64,000 nt of DNA from Lelliottia amnigena (GTDB lineage: Bacteria > Pseudomonadota > Gammaproteobacteria > Enterobacterales > Enterobacteriaceae): positions 1,178,001 to 1,242,000 of the forward strand of contig LR134135.1 in the NCBI GenBank assembly GCA_900635465.1, in the 5' to 3' direction. Under the pieces are notes generated by a model. It worked only from the letters and a program-made list of their open reading frames with translations. It made no database searches and was not told the origin of the DNA. Positions 40,481 to 49,670 of this stretch are shown piece after piece. Position 1 is the first letter of the stretch; each line of letters begins with the position of its first letter. The position numbers and the translations under genes were made by a program.

Positions 40481-41011
40481 TCAGGCATTCAGGATATCGT
40501 CGAGGTGAAGTTCTTCGCGGATCTGCTTAACCCATTTGTCTACGCGTTCTGCGGTGAGCTCTGGTTGACGGTCTTCGTCAATCGCCAGGCCCACAAAATG
40601 ATCGTCATCCGCAAGGCCTTTAGACGCTTCAAAGTGATAACCCGCCGTTGGCCAATGACCGACAATCGCCGCGCCGCGCGGTTCGATGATGTCGCGAATG
40701 GTGCCCAGCGCATCACAGAAATACTCTGCGTAATCTTCCTGGTCACCGCAACCGAACAGCGCGACCAGCTTACCGTTAAAGTCGACTTCTTCCAGCGTTG
40801 GGAAGAAATCGTCCCAGTCACACTGTGCTTCGCCGTAGTACCAGGTTGGAATGCCCAGCAGCAGAATATCGTAACCTTCGAGATCTTCTTTGCTGCTCTT
40901 CGCAATGTCATGGACGTCGGCAACGTCTTTACCTAGCTGTTTTTGAATGTTTTTTGCGATGTTTTCGGTATTACCGGTATCGCTGCCGAAGAAAATGCCG
41001 ATGATTGCCAT
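40481..41011 (-). CDS. fldA: Flavodoxin 1 FldA
   Basis: A low-potential FMN electron carrier, essential in E. coli, serving IspG/IspH, biotin synthase and methionine synthase reactivation. It has 176 residues from the ATG at 41009-41011 ([17 protein letters not shown]); the upstream in-frame extension is unconserved. The FMN phosphate loop is SDTGNT at 10-15, with aromatic stacking residues in [16 protein letters not shown] (about 55-70) and [11 protein letters not shown] (about 94-104). It precedes uof-fur in the same orientation with a 212-base gap. Confidence 0.97.
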   Translation of the reverse strand: MAIIGIFFGSDTGNTENIAKNIQKQLGKDVADVHDIAKSSKEDLEGYDILLLGIPTWYYGEAQCDWDDFFPTLEEVDFNGKLVALFGCGDQEDYAEYFCDALGTIRDIIEPRGAAIVGHWPTAGYHFEASKGLADDDHFVGLAIDEDRQPELTAERVDKWVKQIREELHLDDILNA

Positions 41012-41168
41012 GAGTAAAATAACCTCTTGAAACTTAATGGTATGGTGGCACAAATTGTCCACGGATGAGGGCAATCATAGCAGAACAGAGAAGTCAGCGG
41101 AAACAGCTATCACGCGGGACTGCACTCTGTGCTACATGAAAGTGGGGTAAGGGCGATTTTTCAGACTT

Positions 41169-41456
41169 TTACTGTGAATGGCGCAATGCCTGCAGTTGCA
41201 GCATAAGCATCTCTTCGATCAGCTCGCTGCGGCTGATTTCACGGGCCTCAGCCAGTTCGCTTAGGGCGTCGACTGCGTCCGCATTGAGTTTTAACTCGAC
41301 GCGTTTAAGCCCACGACTTTTGTCGCGTTTAAGCTGGTTTCGCTTATTGATGCGCAACTGTTCATCGCGCGAAAGCGGATTGGTTTTAGGTCGTCCCGGT
41401 CGACGTTCAGTCGCGAACAGATCTAATGTCGTACGGTCCGTTTGTTCTTTGGCCAT
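41169..41456 (-). CDS. ybfE: LexA-regulated protein YbfE
   Basis: A 95-residue basic protein of unknown function, close to E. coli YbfE (97). The sequence RRPGRPKTNPLSRDEQLR is AT-hook-like. It is followed by a predicted ribbon-helix-helix region (VELKLNADAVDALSELAEA, then SRSELIEEML), suggesting DNA binding. In E. coli it is SOS-induced. The LexA site there resembles the weak TGATTAAAATGTCAGCG at about 41573-41590 on the minus strand, but I see no consensus LexA box. Confidence 0.88.
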   Translation of the reverse strand: MAKEQTDRTTLDLFATERRPGRPKTNPLSRDEQLRINKRNQLKRDKSRGLKRVELKLNADAVDALSELAEAREISRSELIEEMLMLQLQALRHSQ

Positions 41457-41584
41457 GATTCAGAGACTTCGGGGAAAACGAGCGGCCCTGCTATTGCCGG
41501 GGCGATGAGCGCGACATCATACATTACTGATATCAGCACGCCAACGACTGGAGGCCAACAGGCGTCCAGTCGCTGACATTTTAA

Positions 41585-42358
41585 TCAAATCGCGTTCTCA
41601 GAGAGATAACGGCGGATGGCGCGCAGCACCGCGTCCGGTTTTTCGGCGTGAACCCAGTGGCCTGCACCGGCAATCACATGCGCACGCGCCTGCGGGAATT
41701 GCGCCAGCAGCGTATCGCGATAGGCTTCTGTGACATACGGTGAATTGCCGCCGCGAATAAAGAGCGTAGGGGCCTGCCAGGCTGGAATTGGCTGCCAGCC
41801 AACAATGTTATCGTATTGATCCCACAGAACCGGGACGTTAAACCGCCACGCGCCCTCGACGAACGACTTCAGCAGAAACTGCACCACGCCTTCTTCATCT
41901 AAATGCTCGCGCATAATCGCCGCAGCCTGCTGACGGGTTGCAACGCCCGCCTCAGTGACGGCGTTGATCGCCGCAAAAATTTCGTCGTGTCGACGCACAT
42001 CGTAATCCACAGGTGCTACATCAATCACCACCAGCTGGTTGATGCGCTCTGGCGCAATCGCCGTCAGGGCCATCACCGCTTTACCGCCCATTGAATGGCC
42101 AATCAGCGTCGCTTTTTCGATGTTATTCGCATCGAGCGTATCCAGTAGATCATGAGCCATCGCCGCATACGTCATCTCTGGATCGCGCGGTGAAACCCCA
42201 TGGTTGCGCATATCGACCTGCAGAATATTGTGATCGGTAACCAGATCGCGCGCGAGCACGCCCAAATTATCGAGGCTGCCAAAAAGCCCGTGAACCAGTA
42301 CGATGGGAGAATTATTGTTCGGCGATTGTGCAGATTGCGCTCGGCTATTCAATTTCAT
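41585..42358 (-). CDS. ybfF: Alpha/beta-hydrolase esterase YbfF
   Basis: A 257-residue cytoplasmic esterase active on short acyl-CoA and pNP esters in E. coli. Motifs: oxyanion HGLFGSLDNLG near 24-34, nucleophile elbow GHSMGG near 88-93, and the catalytic histidine in GAGHWVHAE near 235. It is divergent from seqA. The natural substrate is unknown. Confidence 0.93.
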   Translation of the reverse strand: MKLNSRAQSAQSPNNNSPIVLVHGLFGSLDNLGVLARDLVTDHNILQVDMRNHGVSPRDPEMTYAAMAHDLLDTLDANNIEKATLIGHSMGGKAVMALTAIAPERINQLVVIDVAPVDYDVRRHDEIFAAINAVTEAGVATRQQAAAIMREHLDEEGVVQFLLKSFVEGAWRFNVPVLWDQYDNIVGWQPIPAWQAPTLFIRGGNSPYVTEAYRDTLLAQFPQARAHVIAGAGHWVHAEKPDAVLRAIRRYLSENAI

Positions 42359-42541
42359 GGCAAAGTTCTTTTTTTACGTATGTCAGGTTAGGGTATTATG
42401 TTGACCATTCTGCCGCCCGGCTGCAAGGATCCAGTTTATTCTGACTTTTGCCGCCACCCTGGCTTGACCCTATCCGCGGTTGGGATTAGCCCCTATAATC
42501 CCAACGACTTGTATTCAGATAAGATATTGCACTGGATTAAG

Positions 42542-43084
42542 ATGAAAACAATCGAAGTTGATGATGAGCTCTATGCGTATATTGCCAGCCACACGCGACA
42601 TATTGGCGAGAGTGCGTCCGACATTTTACGTCGCATGCTGAAATTTTCTGCCGCTTCACAGCCTGCAACTCCGGTTTCGAAAGAGGTTCGCGCGTCAAAC
42701 GTCGTGGCGGAAGCTAAAACCGTAGCGCCGGTTAAAGACAAAGTGCGCGCGGTGCGTGAACTGCTGCTCTCCGACGAATACGCAGAGCAAAAGAAAGCGG
42801 TTAACCGTTTTCTGCTGGTGCTGACTACACTTTATTCACTGGATAACAAAGCGTTTGCTGAGGCGACCGAGTCGCTTCACGGCCGTACGCGCGTGTACTT
42901 CGCGGCGGATGAGCAGACGCTGATTCAAAACGGTAACCAAACCAAACCAAAACAGGTTCCGGGTACCCCTTATTGGGTCATCACCAATACCAATACCGGA
43001 CGCAAATGCAGCATGGTCGAACACATCATGCAGTCAATGCAATTCCCGGCGGAATTGATTGAAAAGGTTTGCGGTACAATTTAA
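42542..43084 (+). CDS. seqA: Replication initiation negative regulator SeqA
   Basis: Binds hemimethylated GATC sites and sequesters oriC after initiation. It has 180 residues from the ATG at 42542 (MKTIEVDDELYAYIASHT), the E. coli start; the frame upstream is open but unconserved. The N-terminal oligomerisation domain is at 1-50. The C-terminal DNA-binding domain (about 65-180) carries NGNQTKPKQVPGTPYWVITN (the hemimethyl-GATC contact region). It lies 24 bases before pgm, as in E. coli. Confidence 0.96.
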   Translation: MKTIEVDDELYAYIASHTRHIGESASDILRRMLKFSAASQPATPVSKEVRASNVVAEAKTVAPVKDKVRAVRELLLSDEYAEQKKAVNRFLLVLTTLYSLDNKAFAEATESLHGRTRVYFAADEQTLIQNGNQTKPKQVPGTPYWVITNTNTGRKCSMVEHIMQSMQFPAELIEKVCGTI

Positions 43085-43108
43085 CCCTTGCATAAGAAGG
43101 ACCAGGCA

Positions 43109-44749
43109 ATGGCAAATCACGAACGCGCGGGTCAGCCTGCGCAACAAAGCGATTTGATTAACGTCGCTCAGCTTACCGCTCAGTACTATGTATTGAAGCC
43201 GGAAGTGGGCAACGCAGAACACGCAGTGAAGTTTGGTACGTCTGGCCACCGCGGCGGCGCGGCGCGCCACAGCTTTAACGAACCGCATATTCTGGCCATT
43301 GCTCAGGCCATCGCTGAAGAACGCGCTAAAAATGGTATTACCGGTCCGTGCTTCGTCGGTAAAGATACTCATGCGCTGTCCGAACCGGCCTTCATCTCCG
43401 TACTGGAAGTGCTGGCAGCGAATGGTGTGGATGTCATCATCCAGGAAGACAACGGCTATACGCCAACGCCTGCGGTCTCGAACGCTATTCTGGTGCACAA
43501 CAAAAAAGGCGGCGCGCAGGCGGACGGTATCGTTATCACGCCATCGCACAACCCACCGGATGATGGCGGTATCAAATACAACCCACCTAACGGCGGCCCG
43601 GCTGATACCAACGTCACGAAAGTGGTGGAAGACCGTGCGAACGCGCTGCTGGCGGATGGTCTGAAAGGTGTTAAACGTATTTCTCTGGATGCCGCGATGG
43701 CTTCTGGTCACGTGAAAGAGATCGATCTGGTTCAGCCGTTTATCGAAGGGCTGGCGGATATCGTGGATATCGCAGCGATTCAGAAAGCCGGTTTAAAACT
43801 GGGCGTGGATCCCCTTGGCGGCTCCGGTATTGAATACTGGAAACGCATCGCGGAGTTCTACAAGCTGGATCTGACCATTGTGAACGATCAGGTCGATCAG
43901 ACGTTCCGCTTTATGCATCTGGATAAAGACGGCGCAATCCGTATGGACTGCTCGTCAGAGTGCGCGATGGCCGGCCTGCTGGCGCTGCGCGACAAATTCG
44001 ATCTGGCGTTTGCCAACGACCCGGATTATGACCGTCACGGTATCGTCACCCCTGCGGGCCTGATGAATCCAAACCACTATCTGGCGGTGGCGATTAACTA
44101 TCTGTTCCAGCATCGCCCTCAGTGGGGCAAAGAGGTAGCGGTAGGTAAAACGCTGGTGTCATCTGCGATGATTGACCGCGTGGTGAACGATCTGGGCCGA
44201 CGGCTTGTGGAAGTGCCGGTAGGTTTCAAATGGTTCGTTGACGGTCTGCATGACGGCAGCTTCGGTTTTGGCGGCGAAGAGAGTGCGGGCGCTTCCTTCC
44301 TGCGTTTCGACGGCACACCGTGGTCGACCGATAAAGACGGGATCATCATGTGCCTGCTGGCGGCGGAAATCACGGCCGTCACCGGTAAAAATCCGCAGGA
44401 ACATTACAATGAGCTGGCTGCGCGATTTGGTGCGCCGAGCTACAACCGTATTCAGGCGAGTGCAACCTCGGCTCAGAAAGCCGCGTTGTCTAAGCTCTCT
44501 CCAGAGATGGTGAGCGCGAGCACGCTGGCGGGTGACCCGATCACTGCACGTTTGACGGCGGCGCCGGGTAACGGTGCGTCCATCGGCGGTCTGAAAGTGA
44601 TGACTGAAAACGGCTGGTTCGCAGCGCGTCCGTCCGGTACGGAAGATGCATACAAAATCTATTGCGAAAGCTTCCTCGGCGACGAACACCGTCAGCTGAT
44701 TGAGAAAGAAGCGGTAGAGATTGTCAGCGAAGTGCTGAAAAACGCGTAA
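43109..44749 (+). CDS. pgm: Phosphoglucomutase Pgm (alpha-D-glucose phosphate-specific)
   Basis: Interconverts glucose-1-P and glucose-6-P, linking glycogen, trehalose and UDP-glucose pathways. It has 546 residues from the ATG at 43109, the E. coli length. The phosphoserine loop is TPSHNPP near residue 146, the Mg2+ loop DPDYDRHG near 304, the sugar-binding loop GEESAGASF near 390 and the phosphate-binding [10 protein letters not shown] near 512. Co-oriented with seqA and probably co-transcribed. Confidence 0.96.
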   Translation: MANHERAGQPAQQSDLINVAQLTAQYYVLKPEVGNAEHAVKFGTSGHRGGAARHSFNEPHILAIAQAIAEERAKNGITGPCFVGKDTHALSEPAFISVLEVLAANGVDVIIQEDNGYTPTPAVSNAILVHNKKGGAQADGIVITPSHNPPDDGGIKYNPPNGGPADTNVTKVVEDRANALLADGLKGVKRISLDAAMASGHVKEIDLVQPFIEGLADIVDIAAIQKAGLKLGVDPLGGSGIEYWKRIAEFYKLDLTIVNDQVDQTFRFMHLDKDGAIRMDCSSECAMAGLLALRDKFDLAFANDPDYDRHGIVTPAGLMNPNHYLAVAINYLFQHRPQWGKEVAVGKTLVSSAMIDRVVNDLGRRLVEVPVGFKWFVDGLHDGSFGFGGEESAGASFLRFDGTPWSTDKDGIIMCLLAAEITAVTGKNPQEHYNELAARFGAPSYNRIQASATSAQKAALSKLSPEMVSASTLAGDPITARLTAAPGNGASIGGLKVMTENGWFAARPSGTEDAYKIYCESFLGDEHRQLIEKEAVEIVSEVLKNA

Positions 44750-44810
44750 ATGTGTTTGAGCGGGTGGGACTGAAGCTCTCACCTCAACCTTCTTTCACGG
44801 AAGAGGGAAA

Positions 44811-44838
44811 ACAACGGCAACCGCAGGGTTGCCGTTTT
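44811..44838. terminator. Bidirectional terminator between pgm and potE
   Basis: ACGGCAACC and GGTTGCCGT arms around GCA, with TTT on one side and AAA on the other, lie between the convergent genes. Confidence 0.7.
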
Positions 44839-44847
44839 ACGTTTACC

Positions 44848-46161
44848 TCAGCTGTGCTTATTTTTCAGTTCAAAACGCGGTGACACCAGACCGTACAGCG
44901 TCCAGCCCATAAACGTCACCATCGCGCCATACAGCATCGCTTCCTGGCCGGAAGAGTAGAGCGCATAGAAGCTGTAAATCGCCCCGACCAGCGCCACAAA
45001 ATTGGCCACTTTCGCTTTGCCTGGTTCAACATTTGCCATTTTCTGAATGATCACCAGCGCTGCCATCGACAAGATATACGGAATGATATTCGTCACGACG
45101 GCCAGATTAACCAGAACGTTGAATTGAGTGCTCAGGGACGGACTAATGGTCATCAGCGACAAACCGCTCTGGAAAATGACAATCGCCAGCATCCCCTGAA
45201 TCGGCGCTTCTGACTTGCTCACACGCGAGAAGATTTTTGGGAAATAGCCGGAATCCGCAGAAGATTTAAACACCTGCGCAATCGTGAACTGCCAGCCGAG
45301 CAGTGAACCGCAGCAGGACATCACCATCAGCCCCATGATCACTTTCCCGACTTCCGGCGTAAACATCTGCGCAAAAGCCAGACCAAACGGCGCGGTAGAG
45401 TTTGCCAGATCCATATTCGGCACAATCCCGGCGATCACGTTGGTCGAAACGATGTAAATCACTGCAGCACCCAGCGTGCCGCCCAGCACCGCTATCGGCA
45501 CGTTGCGCTCTGGGTTTTCCACTACTTCGGCGTTGGCACACGCTGACTCCAGTCCAAGAAATGCCCACAGCGTCATCGCAATCGACGACCCAACCGCGGT
45601 AAAGAACGGTACGTGATGCGGGTTCCAGGAGTTGGCGTACAGCGTCGGGCTAAACCAGAACCAGCCGATAATGCACAGTCCGACGACCGGGATGATCACT
45701 CCCCAGACCGTCACGCTGCTGATTTGCCCGGTAATGCGCGCGCCGCCAAAGTTGGCGATAGTACAAATCCACAGCACGCCAATGGTCGCGAGGCCGATCT
45801 GCACTGGGGTGAGTGCTGCGCCAAACAGCTCCGTCCCGTAGCCAACCGCCGAGATCGCGATCGCCACATTGGCGATCAGCAGCGACACGCCGTAGGTGTA
45901 GTTCGCCATAAAGTTGCCCGACTTACCGAAGGCGTATTCGGCGTAACCGCCCATCCCGCCGGACTTACGGCTAAACATTCCGCATTTAGCAAATGCCCAC
46001 GCCAGCGCCATCGACCCGACGGCTGTGACCAGCCAGGAGATAATCGAGATCGTCCCCACTTCCGCGAGTTTGGTGGGCAGCATGATGATGCCTGAGCCCA
46101 TCATATTCACCATTGTCAGAATAGTGAGCTGCACAACGCCCATCTTATTGGATTTACTCAT
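44848..46161 (-). CDS. potE: Putrescine-ornithine antiporter PotE
   Basis: An inner-membrane APC-family transporter with 12 predicted helices that exchanges intracellular putrescine for ornithine, completing the proton-consuming SpeF cycle. It has 437 residues (E. coli 439), opening NMMGSGIIMLPTKLAEVG, the substrate-binding GSGI signature. It overlaps the speF stop by four bases (ATGA), so expression is tied to speF and to the SpeFL leader. Confidence 0.96.
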   Translation of the reverse strand: MSKSNKMGVVQLTILTMVNMMGSGIIMLPTKLAEVGTISIISWLVTAVGSMALAWAFAKCGMFSRKSGGMGGYAEYAFGKSGNFMANYTYGVSLLIANVAIAISAVGYGTELFGAALTPVQIGLATIGVLWICTIANFGGARITGQISSVTVWGVIIPVVGLCIIGWFWFSPTLYANSWNPHHVPFFTAVGSSIAMTLWAFLGLESACANAEVVENPERNVPIAVLGGTLGAAVIYIVSTNVIAGIVPNMDLANSTAPFGLAFAQMFTPEVGKVIMGLMVMSCCGSLLGWQFTIAQVFKSSADSGYFPKIFSRVSKSEAPIQGMLAIVIFQSGLSLMTISPSLSTQFNVLVNLAVVTNIIPYILSMAALVIIQKMANVEPGKAKVANFVALVGAIYSFYALYSSGQEAMLYGAMVTFMGWTLYGLVSPRFELKNKHS

Positions 46162-48356
46162 AGTTTTTCCCCTTTCAGCAGCGTGGGTTGAGCAATGGGT
46201 TGTTTAATCACGTAGCAACGCACCTGTTTGCGTCCGTCACACTCTTCGATATACACACCCTGCAGTTCCGGTGCGAAGCCCGGCAGCAGGTTGATACCCT
46301 CTTCAAGCGCAGTGAAATAGCGCAGAACCGCATCTCCCCAAACTTCCCCTGGGACCACGCACAGCACGCCCGGTGGGTAAGGGAGAGCACCTTCGGCGGC
46401 AATTCGGCCTTCGGCGTCGCGCAGAGATACCAGTTCCACTTCACCGCGCAGATAGGCGTAATTGGCCTCCTGCGGGTTCATCATCACCCGTGGGAAATGC
46501 GCTTTACGGAACATCTCTTTTTGCAGCTGTTTCACGTTGTGACGGGCGTAGAGATCGTGCATCTCCTGGCAAATCTGGCGCAGCGAATAACCGGCGTAGC
46601 GTTCAGGATGCTGTTTATACAGTGACGGGAGCACCTCCTTCAGCGGCGCGTCGGTTTCCAGAAGTTTTTCGAAACGCACCAGTTGCGCAATAAGCTGCTG
46701 CAGCTTGCCCATATCCTCGGCCGGCGTGAGCAGGAACAGAATCGAGTTGAGATCGCATTTCTCCGGGACGATACCATTCTCGCGCAGGAAATTAGCGAGG
46801 ATGGTGGCCGGCACGCCGAAATCATCGTACTCACCGGTACGCGCGTTAATGCCCGGCGTCGTGAGCAGTAATTTGCACGGATCGATAAAATATTGGTGCT
46901 CGGCATACCCCTCAAAGGCGTGCCACCGTTCGCCGGGTACAAAGTGGAAGAAGCGTAAATCTGATGAAATATCGGCAGTTGGACAGCTTTCCCACGCTTT
47001 GCCATCCACCGTTTCCGGAACAAACGGGCGGATAAACCGGCAGTTTTGCAGAATCAACTTGCGCGCCTCAATGCCATTGACCACGCAGTCCATCCACATG
47101 TTGCGTCCGCTCTGCCCCTCGTGCATGCGGGCGTTGATATCCAGGGCCGCAAACAGCGGATAGAACGGGCTGGTGGAGGCGTGCATCATAAAAGCGTTGT
47201 TCAGCCGTTTGTGCGGAACGTAACGCTGCTGACCTTTAATGTGGCCGTCTTTCTTGTGGATCTGCGAGGTTTGCGAGAATCCAGCCTGCTGTTTATGCAC
47301 CGATTGCGTGACCAAAATACCCGGATCGTTTTCGTTCAGATCCAGCAGCAGCGGGGAACAATCCGCCATCATCGGGATAAATTGTTCGTAGCCGACCCAG
47401 GCGGAATCAAACAGAATGTAGTCGCAGAGATGACCAATCTTATCGACCACCTGACGGGCGTTATAAATGGTGCCGTCGTAGGTTCCCAATTGAATCACCG
47501 CCAGACGGAAAGGGCGCGCATCGCGGGCGCGTCCAGGCGCCACTTCAGAAACCTGCTCACGCAGATAACTCTCTTCGAAACAGTGCGCGTCGATACCGCC
47601 GATAAACCCGTACGGGTTGCGTGCAGTTTCCAGATAAACCGGCGTAGCGCCTGCCTGAATGAGTGCGCCGTGGTGATTAGATTTATGATTATTGCGGTCG
47701 AAAAGGACCAAATCACCCGGTGTCAGCAGGGCATTAAGCACGACTTTATTGGACGACGACGTTCCGTTCAGCACGAAATAGGTTTTATCCGCGTTAAACA
47801 CTTTTGCGGCGTGTTTCTGTGCCGTGCAGGGCGCGCCCTCGTGGATCAACAGATCGCCCATGGCCACATCGGCGTTGCACAGATCGGAACGGAACAGCGT
47901 CTCGCCGAAGAAATCCACAAACTGATTACCGGCGGGATGGCGGCGGAAAAACTGGCCGCCCTGATGCCCCGGACAGTCGAATGCGCTGTTGCCCTGGTTG
48001 ACATAGTCCACCAGCGCGCGGAAAAACGGCGGGCGCAGTTGGGTTTCGTACTTCTGCGCGGCGGCTTCCAGCTGGCGTCCGTAAAAGTCGTTGCTGGTGT
48101 CATTGCATTCAAAAACACCCTGAATGCGCGATAAATATTCTGCCGGAACAATCTCTTCTTTGTGAGTGGCAATAAATACCGGAATACCAAAACCGGTGCC
48201 TTCAATTTCTTCTATTGTGCCGTTAAAGATATCACTGACGGCCAGAACCACGGCGGCGATATCAATATAATCTGAGGCGCTGATATCGACCGTTTCACGT
48301 GTGGTGGTAAAACAATCTGGGCAGGCACGACTGACAGCGATTTTTAGCAGTTTCAT
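46158..48356 (-). CDS. speF: Inducible ornithine decarboxylase SpeF
   Basis: A PLP enzyme converting ornithine to putrescine, consuming a proton under mild acid. It has 732 residues from the ATG at 48354-48356 (MKLLKIAVSRACPDCF), with AGAG six bases upstream; that is the E. coli length, so the ten extra upstream codons are rejected. The PLP lysine is in SVHKQQAGFSQTSQ near 356. The fold has wing, catalytic and C-terminal domains. It is controlled by the upstream leader speFL. Confidence 0.96.
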   Translation of the reverse strand: MKLLKIAVSRACPDCFTTTRETVDISASDYIDIAAVVLAVSDIFNGTIEEIEGTGFGIPVFIATHKEEIVPAEYLSRIQGVFECNDTSNDFYGRQLEAAAQKYETQLRPPFFRALVDYVNQGNSAFDCPGHQGGQFFRRHPAGNQFVDFFGETLFRSDLCNADVAMGDLLIHEGAPCTAQKHAAKVFNADKTYFVLNGTSSSNKVVLNALLTPGDLVLFDRNNHKSNHHGALIQAGATPVYLETARNPYGFIGGIDAHCFEESYLREQVSEVAPGRARDARPFRLAVIQLGTYDGTIYNARQVVDKIGHLCDYILFDSAWVGYEQFIPMMADCSPLLLDLNENDPGILVTQSVHKQQAGFSQTSQIHKKDGHIKGQQRYVPHKRLNNAFMMHASTSPFYPLFAALDINARMHEGQSGRNMWMDCVVNGIEARKLILQNCRFIRPFVPETVDGKAWESCPTADISSDLRFFHFVPGERWHAFEGYAEHQYFIDPCKLLLTTPGINARTGEYDDFGVPATILANFLRENGIVPEKCDLNSILFLLTPAEDMGKLQQLIAQLVRFEKLLETDAPLKEVLPSLYKQHPERYAGYSLRQICQEMHDLYARHNVKQLQKEMFRKAHFPRVMMNPQEANYAYLRGEVELVSLRDAEGRIAAEGALPYPPGVLCVVPGEVWGDAVLRYFTALEEGINLLPGFAPELQGVYIEECDGRKQVRCYVIKQPIAQPTLLKGEKL

Positions 48357-48610
48357 ATTCATCTCTTTATTTTTGGCAATATTCACCCATCGGTTTCTTT
48401 TAAATAAGAAATCGATATTTCCCGGAAAAAAACAAAGTGTGGCCGCTGATAAAAAATCAGTAAATTTGCTTTTTTGATGAGTTAAATCCCAATCGTCCGG
48501 TGACGAAGCACTCAGGATTTAAAAGGATAAGCGTGCAGGTTCACAGACAATGGCCTGTAAAACAAGGGGTTCAGAATAACCTGTGTACGAACACGCCAGC
48601 AGACGGGGAT

Positions 48611-48715
48611 CTACCGGGCGTTGAAGAAATGAAAATCAAAGCTGTTGCGGTGGGCGAACATCATAATATGCGTTGTCCGCCTGATATGAGGCATTAAACG
48701 ATTATTGTTTTCCAT
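48611..48715 (-). CDS. speFL: speF operon leader peptide SpeFL
   Basis: A 34-residue ORF, MENNNRLMPHIRRTTHIM then MFAHRNSFDFHFFNAR, differing from E. coli SpeFL at only a few positions. In E. coli and Salmonella its nascent chain stalls ribosomes when it binds ornithine, which blocks Rho termination and switches on speF-potE. The conserved HIRRTTHIM and the FDFHFFNAR stalling end are intact. The stop lies about 255 bases before speF, leaving the room for the Rho-dependent attenuation region seen in E. coli. Confidence 0.92.
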   Translation of the reverse strand: MENNNRLMPHIRRTTHIMMFAHRNSFDFHFFNAR

Positions 48716-48992
48716 GCTTATTTTCCTTTCAGTAATTGAAAGCATGGTCATTCTATCCAGGAAAGGGCGGTAAACCGTGAGTATGATCACCATTAACCGA
48801 TCAAATCAGAAATAAATATTCGTTTTGAGTGAATAGTGCAGATCAAAATTCTGCATTGTAATGATGGTGTTAATCTTGTGTTGAATGGATGTTCTGATTT
48901 ATTTTAAATAAATCATCTATAAACTTTTTGATATTGGGTAAATATAAAAAGAGAGATTTTAGGTTGGCGCTTTAAATAAAGTGAATACTTAT

Positions 48993-49670
48993 TCAAAGCA
49001 TAAAGCGATAACCGATACCGGTTTCTGTTAATAAATGGCGAGGGCGTGCAGGGTCAACTTCGAGTTTCTGACGAAGATGGCCCATATATATGCGTAAATA
49101 ATGACTATGCTCGACGGCATTCGGGCCCCATACCTGATTGAGTAGCTGGCGCTGTGTCAGTACCTTGCCGTGGTTATTCAGCAGAATCGCCAGCAGGCGA
49201 AATTCAATCGGGGTAAGGTGAATCTCTTGCGCGCCGCGAAGAATGCGCCGCGCGGCGAGATCAACCTGAATGTCTGAGAAGGTGTAGACCGGTTCCGCGG
49301 GCGTTGTGGTGCTATGACGACGTAACGCCACGCGCAGTCGCGCCTGCAGTTCGCCGATACCAAAGGGTTTGCTGAGATAATCATCGGCACCGGCATCCAG
49401 CGCGGCAATTTTATCGGTCTCTTCCGCGCGGGCAGAAAGCACAATAATCGGCATCTGGCTCCACTGGCGAACCTCGCGGATAAAATCGATGCCGTCGCCG
49501 TCTGGCAAACCTAAATCGAGGATCACCAGATCGGGTTTGCGCGTCGCGGCTTCAATCAGGCCACGCTGTAACGTTCCGGCGTCAAACACGCGCAAGCCGT
49601 CCCCCTCCAGCGCGGCGCGCAGGAAACGGCTAATCGCATGTTCGTCTTCAACAATCAGAACGTTAATCAC
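48993..49670 (-). CDS. kdpE: Two-component response regulator KdpE
   Basis: An OmpR-family activator of kdpFABC. It has 225 residues with a receiver domain (1-115) holding acidic pocket EDE at 8-10, phosphoacceptor Asp52 in LVILDLGLPDGDG and Lys near 101 in YLSKPFG, and a C-terminal winged helix (about 130-225). The GTG start overlaps the kdpD stop by four bases. No terminator is evident in the AT-rich 48.7-49.0 kb interval downstream. Confidence 0.96.
   Translation of the reverse strand: MINVLIVEDEHAISRFLRAALEGDGLRVFDAGTLQRGLIEAATRKPDLVILDLGLPDGDGIDFIREVRQWSQMPIIVLSARAEETDKIAALDAGADDYLSKPFGIGELQARLRVALRRHSTTTPAEPVYTFSDIQVDLAARRILRGAQEIHLTPIEFRLLAILLNNHGKVLTQRQLLNQVWGPNAVEHSHYLRIYMGHLRQKLEVDPARPRHLLTETGIGYRFML

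Noticed and set aside
41457..41584. Consensus LexA box upstream of ybfE
   Set aside because: No CTGT-N8-ACAG match. CTGATATCAG at about 41529 is a palindrome of the wrong length, and the weak TGATTAAAATGTCAG lies far upstream within the ybfF end.
47046..48134. 362-codon + strand ORF inside speF
   Set aside because: Antisense shadow of speF; no ribosome-binding site or homology.
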